NCBI GenBank assembly: GCA_949298665.1
Contig: CASFXO010000114.1
Coordinates: 1 to 15,187 of the forward strand
From: an uncultured Lentisphaeria bacterium
GTDB taxonomy: Bacteria > Verrucomicrobiota > Lentisphaeria > Victivallales > Victivallaceae
Direction of reading: 5' to 3'
Length of the DNA stretch: 15,187 bases
Below are positions 12,945 to 15,187 of this stretch, piece after piece; position 1 is the first letter of the stretch, and every line of letters starts with the position of its first letter. Below the pieces are notes generated by a model that was not told the DNA's origin, made no database searches, and saw only the letters and a list, made by a program, of their open reading frames with translations. A program made the translations under genes and the position numbers.

Positions 12945-14122
12945 ATTCCCGCCCCGTTTTTCGGCAATGTTTCCGGTCGGACGCCGCTCGGCAGATTCAC
13001 CAGCTGTTCCGCCAGCGCCTCCGCATTCGGCAGGGCCCCACGAAAACAGTGACGGTACATCGGCAACTCCGACAACAGCCGCCACGCCGGACGGGTCATG
13101 ATCTGCCGGTCATTGGTCTCCCGCAACAGTTCGTCCCGTTCCGCCCGGTTCCGGCACCGCACCGCATTCAGCCAGTAATTGGCGTTCGTCCCGGGACGCT
13201 CCCGCAGAAACGTCCATGGACCATCGGCAAAAAACGCCGCGTAACGCCGCGCCGTCTCCCGCTTGTTCGCCAGAAAAACCGGCAGCTGCTCCAGCTGCGC
13301 GCAGGCTAATGCGGCATTGATGTTCGGCATCCGGTAGTTGAACCCCGCCTCGTCATGGAAAAATTCGTACCGATGGGGCACCTTCGCCGTGGTCGTCAGG
13401 TGTTTGGCCCGGCGCGCCAGTTCGGGATCATCCGTTACGATCGCGCCGCCGCCGCCGCAGGTCACGGTTTTGTTCCCGTTGAAACTGAAAATTCCCAGCC
13501 GCCCGAACGCCCCGGCCCGGCGGTCCCCGATCCGGCTGCCCAGCGCCTCCGCCGCGTCCTCCACCAGCACGATTCCCCACTCCGCACAGAGCGCCGCCAG
13601 CTCCGCCGCCCGGCCCGGCAGACCGAAGGTATGCATCGGCACGCAGGCGGACACCCGCCCGCCGTCGCTTTTCCGGACACATTGGCCGTCCCGAAGCACG
13701 CAATGCTCCTTCAGATACGACGCGACCGCCGCCGGCGACAACCCCGCGGTGTCCGGATCCACGTCCAGAAACACCGGCTCCGCCCTGCAGTAATGAATCG
13801 CATTGCACGTCGCCACGAAACTGAGCGGCTGCGTCAACACCCGGTCGCCCGACCGCACTCCCGCCACCACCAGCGCGGCATGCAGCGCACTGGTCCCGTT
13901 CACCGTGGCCACGGCGAAAGCCGTTCCGGCCGCCTCCGCCAGCATGCGCTCGAAACGATCGACATAAGCCCCCACCGATGAAACGTACGTCGAATCGATC
14001 GCCGCCAGCACATATTCACGTTCCCGGCCGACAAACACCGGTTCATGCAGCGCGATCCGCTCCCGGCCGGGATACAGTTCCCGGATCAATTCCACAAGCC
14101 TGGCGATTTCCGTTTTCATCAT
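12941..14122 (-). CDS. legC: LegC-family PLP-dependent sugar aminotransferase
   Basis: A 393-residue aminotransferase of the DegT/DnrJ/EryC1 class. It adds an amino group to C4 of the 4-keto-6-deoxy sugar from LegB, probably from glutamate. Markers are NGTSALHAAL (75-84), QPLSFVATCNAI (98-109), VEDAAEALGS (187-196) and the Schiff-base lysine K218 in FSFNGNK followed by a glycine-rich turn. The N-terminal extension (LHEPVFVGRE) is typical of the LegC subgroup. Two ATGs in tandem (14122 and 14119) directly abut the legB stop, so translation is probably coupled. The 3' end overlaps legH by ATGA. Confidence 0.87.
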   Translation of the reverse strand: MMKTEIARLVELIRELYPGRERIALHEPVFVGREREYVLAAIDSTYVSSVGAYVDRFERMLAEAAGTAFAVATVNGTSALHAALVVAGVRSGDRVLTQPLSFVATCNAIHYCRAEPVFLDVDPDTAGLSPAAVASYLKEHCVLRDGQCVRKSDGGRVSACVPMHTFGLPGRAAELAALCAEWGIVLVEDAAEALGSRIGDRRAGAFGRLGIFSFNGNKTVTCGGGGAIVTDDPELARRAKHLTTTAKVPHRYEFFHDEAGFNYRMPNINAALACAQLEQLPVFLANKRETARRYAAFFADGPWTFLRERPGTNANYWLNAVRCRNRAERDELLRETNDRQIMTRPAWRLLSELPMYRHCFRGALPNAEALAEQLVNLPSGVRPETLPKNGAGI

Positions 14123-15115
14123 TCACACATTGTAGATACCGGTCTTGTAAAGGGCGAGATGTTCCGGCCGCAACATCCAGTCGATGGTTTCCCGCAATCC
14201 CGCTTCCAGCGAATATCGCGGCGTGAACCCGGTCAGCGCCAGCAGCTTCCGATTGTCTCCCCACAGCCGGCGCACTTCCGATTTCGCCGGACGGAGCCGG
14301 GCGGAATCCACTTCGAACGTCACCGGACGGTCCATCAGGCGGCGGATCAGCTCCAGCGCATCGCCGATGGAAATCTCGTAATTGGAGGCGATATTGACCG
14401 TTTCCCCGATGCATTGCTCCGACTCCGCCAGCGCCAGGAAGCCGCCGCAGGTGTCCTTGACGAAATTGAAATCGCGCGTCGGCGTCAGATCCCCCACCCG
14501 GATCGGCGATACCCCCGCCGCAATCTGGGTGATGATCGTCGGAATCACCGCCCGGGCCGACTGCCGCGGACCGTAGGTGTTGAACGGACGCGCCACGGTT
14601 ACCGGCAGGCCGAACGAATAATAAAAACTCATCGCGGCGGCATCCGCGCCGATCTTGCTGGCGCTGTACGGCGATTGCGGCTGCAGCGGATGCTCCTCCG
14701 TAATCGGCACGAAACGGGCGCTGCCGTACACTTCGCTGGTGGAGGTGACGATCACCCGTTGCACACCCGCGTCCAGCGCGGCGCGGCAGATGTTCATGGT
14801 GCCGAGCACGTTGGTGGCAAAATAACTCTCCGGCGCACGGTAGGAATAGGGAATGGCGATCAGCGCCGCCAGATGAAACACCACCTCCACTCCGGCGCAG
14901 AGCCGGGCGCAGCAGCCGCTGTCCCGGATGTCTCCGGTGATGACTTCCAGCCGCTCACACGGCGCGACCTGCTCCAGATTCCCCAGGTGGTTGAAAGAAT
15001 TGTATTGCGCCAGCGCCCGCACCGTCGCGCCCGCCGCCAGCAGGGATTCGACCAGATGCGAACCGATAAAACCATCCGCCCCGGTCACCAGCACCCGTCG
15101 TCCGTTCAGATCCAT
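14123..15115 (-). CDS. legB: LegB-type NAD-dependent nucleotide-sugar 4,6-dehydratase
   Basis: A 330-residue extended SDR. It has the Rossmann motif TGADGFIGS (11-19), the catalytic region STSEVYG (125-131) and the Y150-x3-K154 pair, plus RPFNTYGPRQ in the sugar-binding half. The Thr-Ser-Glu triad in place of a simple Ser matches 4,6-dehydratases, which form a 4-keto-6-deoxy sugar. In the legionaminic acid pathway LegB acts on GDP- or UDP-GlcNAc and is the first committed step. GAGGAG lies 5 bases before the ATG. It is the first gene of the nine-gene pathway operon visible in the window. Other family members, such as GDP-mannose 4,6-dehydratase, are less likely given legC and legH next door. 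Confidence 0.87.
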   Translation of the reverse strand: MDLNGRRVLVTGADGFIGSHLVESLLAAGATVRALAQYNSFNHLGNLEQVAPCERLEVITGDIRDSGCCARLCAGVEVVFHLAALIAIPYSYRAPESYFATNVLGTMNICRAALDAGVQRVIVTSTSEVYGSARFVPITEEHPLQPQSPYSASKIGADAAAMSFYYSFGLPVTVARPFNTYGPRQSARAVIPTIITQIAAGVSPIRVGDLTPTRDFNFVKDTCGGFLALAESEQCIGETVNIASNYEISIGDALELIRRLMDRPVTFEVDSARLRPAKSEVRRLWGDNRKLLALTGFTPRYSLEAGLRETIDWMLRPEHLALYKTGIYNV

Positions 15116-15167
15116 CGTCTCTCCTCGCCCCGTCCCACGTCCTCGTTTTCACGCCGGTCACATCGGT

Positions 15168-15173
15168 AATATA
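15168..15173 (-). promoter_or_regulatory. Candidate −10 element upstream of legB
   Basis: On the − strand TATATT lies in the context GTTATATTACC, about 50 bases before the legB ATG. A −35 box would lie at or beyond the right window edge, so the promoter cannot be confirmed. A very similar GTTATATTATCC string lies upstream of the radical SAM gene at 6549-6560. Confidence 0.3.
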
Positions 15174-15187
15174 ACACCACTTCCCCG

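Noticed and set aside
1..15187. CRISPR array, tRNA, insertion sequence or phage genes
   Set aside because: No regular direct repeats, cloverleaf sequence, transposase motif or integrase motif was found on reading both strands.

Overview
The window is a piece of a fairly GC-rich bacterial chromosome. It uses ordinary ATG starts, many with GGAG-type ribosome binding sites, and has long runs of overlapping genes. No rRNA, tRNA, transposase or phage gene was seen. The genes fit an anaerobe-type bacterium, possibly of the PVC group such as Lentisphaerota; this taxonomic guess is an impression and is weak.

Left part (1-3533). The 3' tail of an unidentified + strand gene ends at 158 in a hairpin. 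A − strand gene (193-900) encodes a stand-alone protein resembling the methionine synthase (MetH) reactivation domain. Divergent from it, a PerR-like Fur-family regulator (1118-1633) overlaps a QueD/6-pyruvoyl-tetrahydropterin synthase homologue (1611-2174). That homologue lacks the usual catalytic cysteine and carries a C-terminal zinc ribbon. A strong terminator follows at 2209-2272. A separate promoter (2319-2347) then serves an N-acetyl sugar amidotransferase of the PtmG/PseA/WbpG family (2433-3533).

Right part (3629-15115, all − strand, read right to left). Nine genes, most overlapping by a few bases, encode a CMP-legionaminic acid pathway: legB, legC, legH, legI, legG, ptmF-like, legF, ptmA-like and ptmE-like. 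LegB (4,6-dehydratase), LegC (aminotransferase) and LegH (N-acetyltransferase) build the 2,4-diacetamido-2,4,6-trideoxyhexose nucleotide. LegG releases and epimerises it, LegI condenses it with phosphoenolpyruvate, and LegF activates the product with CTP. A PtmE-type nucleotidyltransferase with two CBS motifs, together with PtmA and PtmF homologues, points to the GDP-sugar route known from Campylobacter jejuni rather than the UDP route.

After a 106-base gap with its own possible promoter come three less familiar genes: a radical SAM protein with extra cysteines, a family 2 glycosyltransferase, and an unrecognised protein that looks like a GT-B-type transferase. They converge on the amidotransferase gene across an inverted repeat. 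The simplest reading is a locus that makes a legionaminic acid, possibly amidinates it (PtmG-like protein), perhaps modifies it further (radical SAM) and transfers it to a surface glycan. The radical SAM protein and the unrecognised protein are the best candidates for undescribed chemistry.
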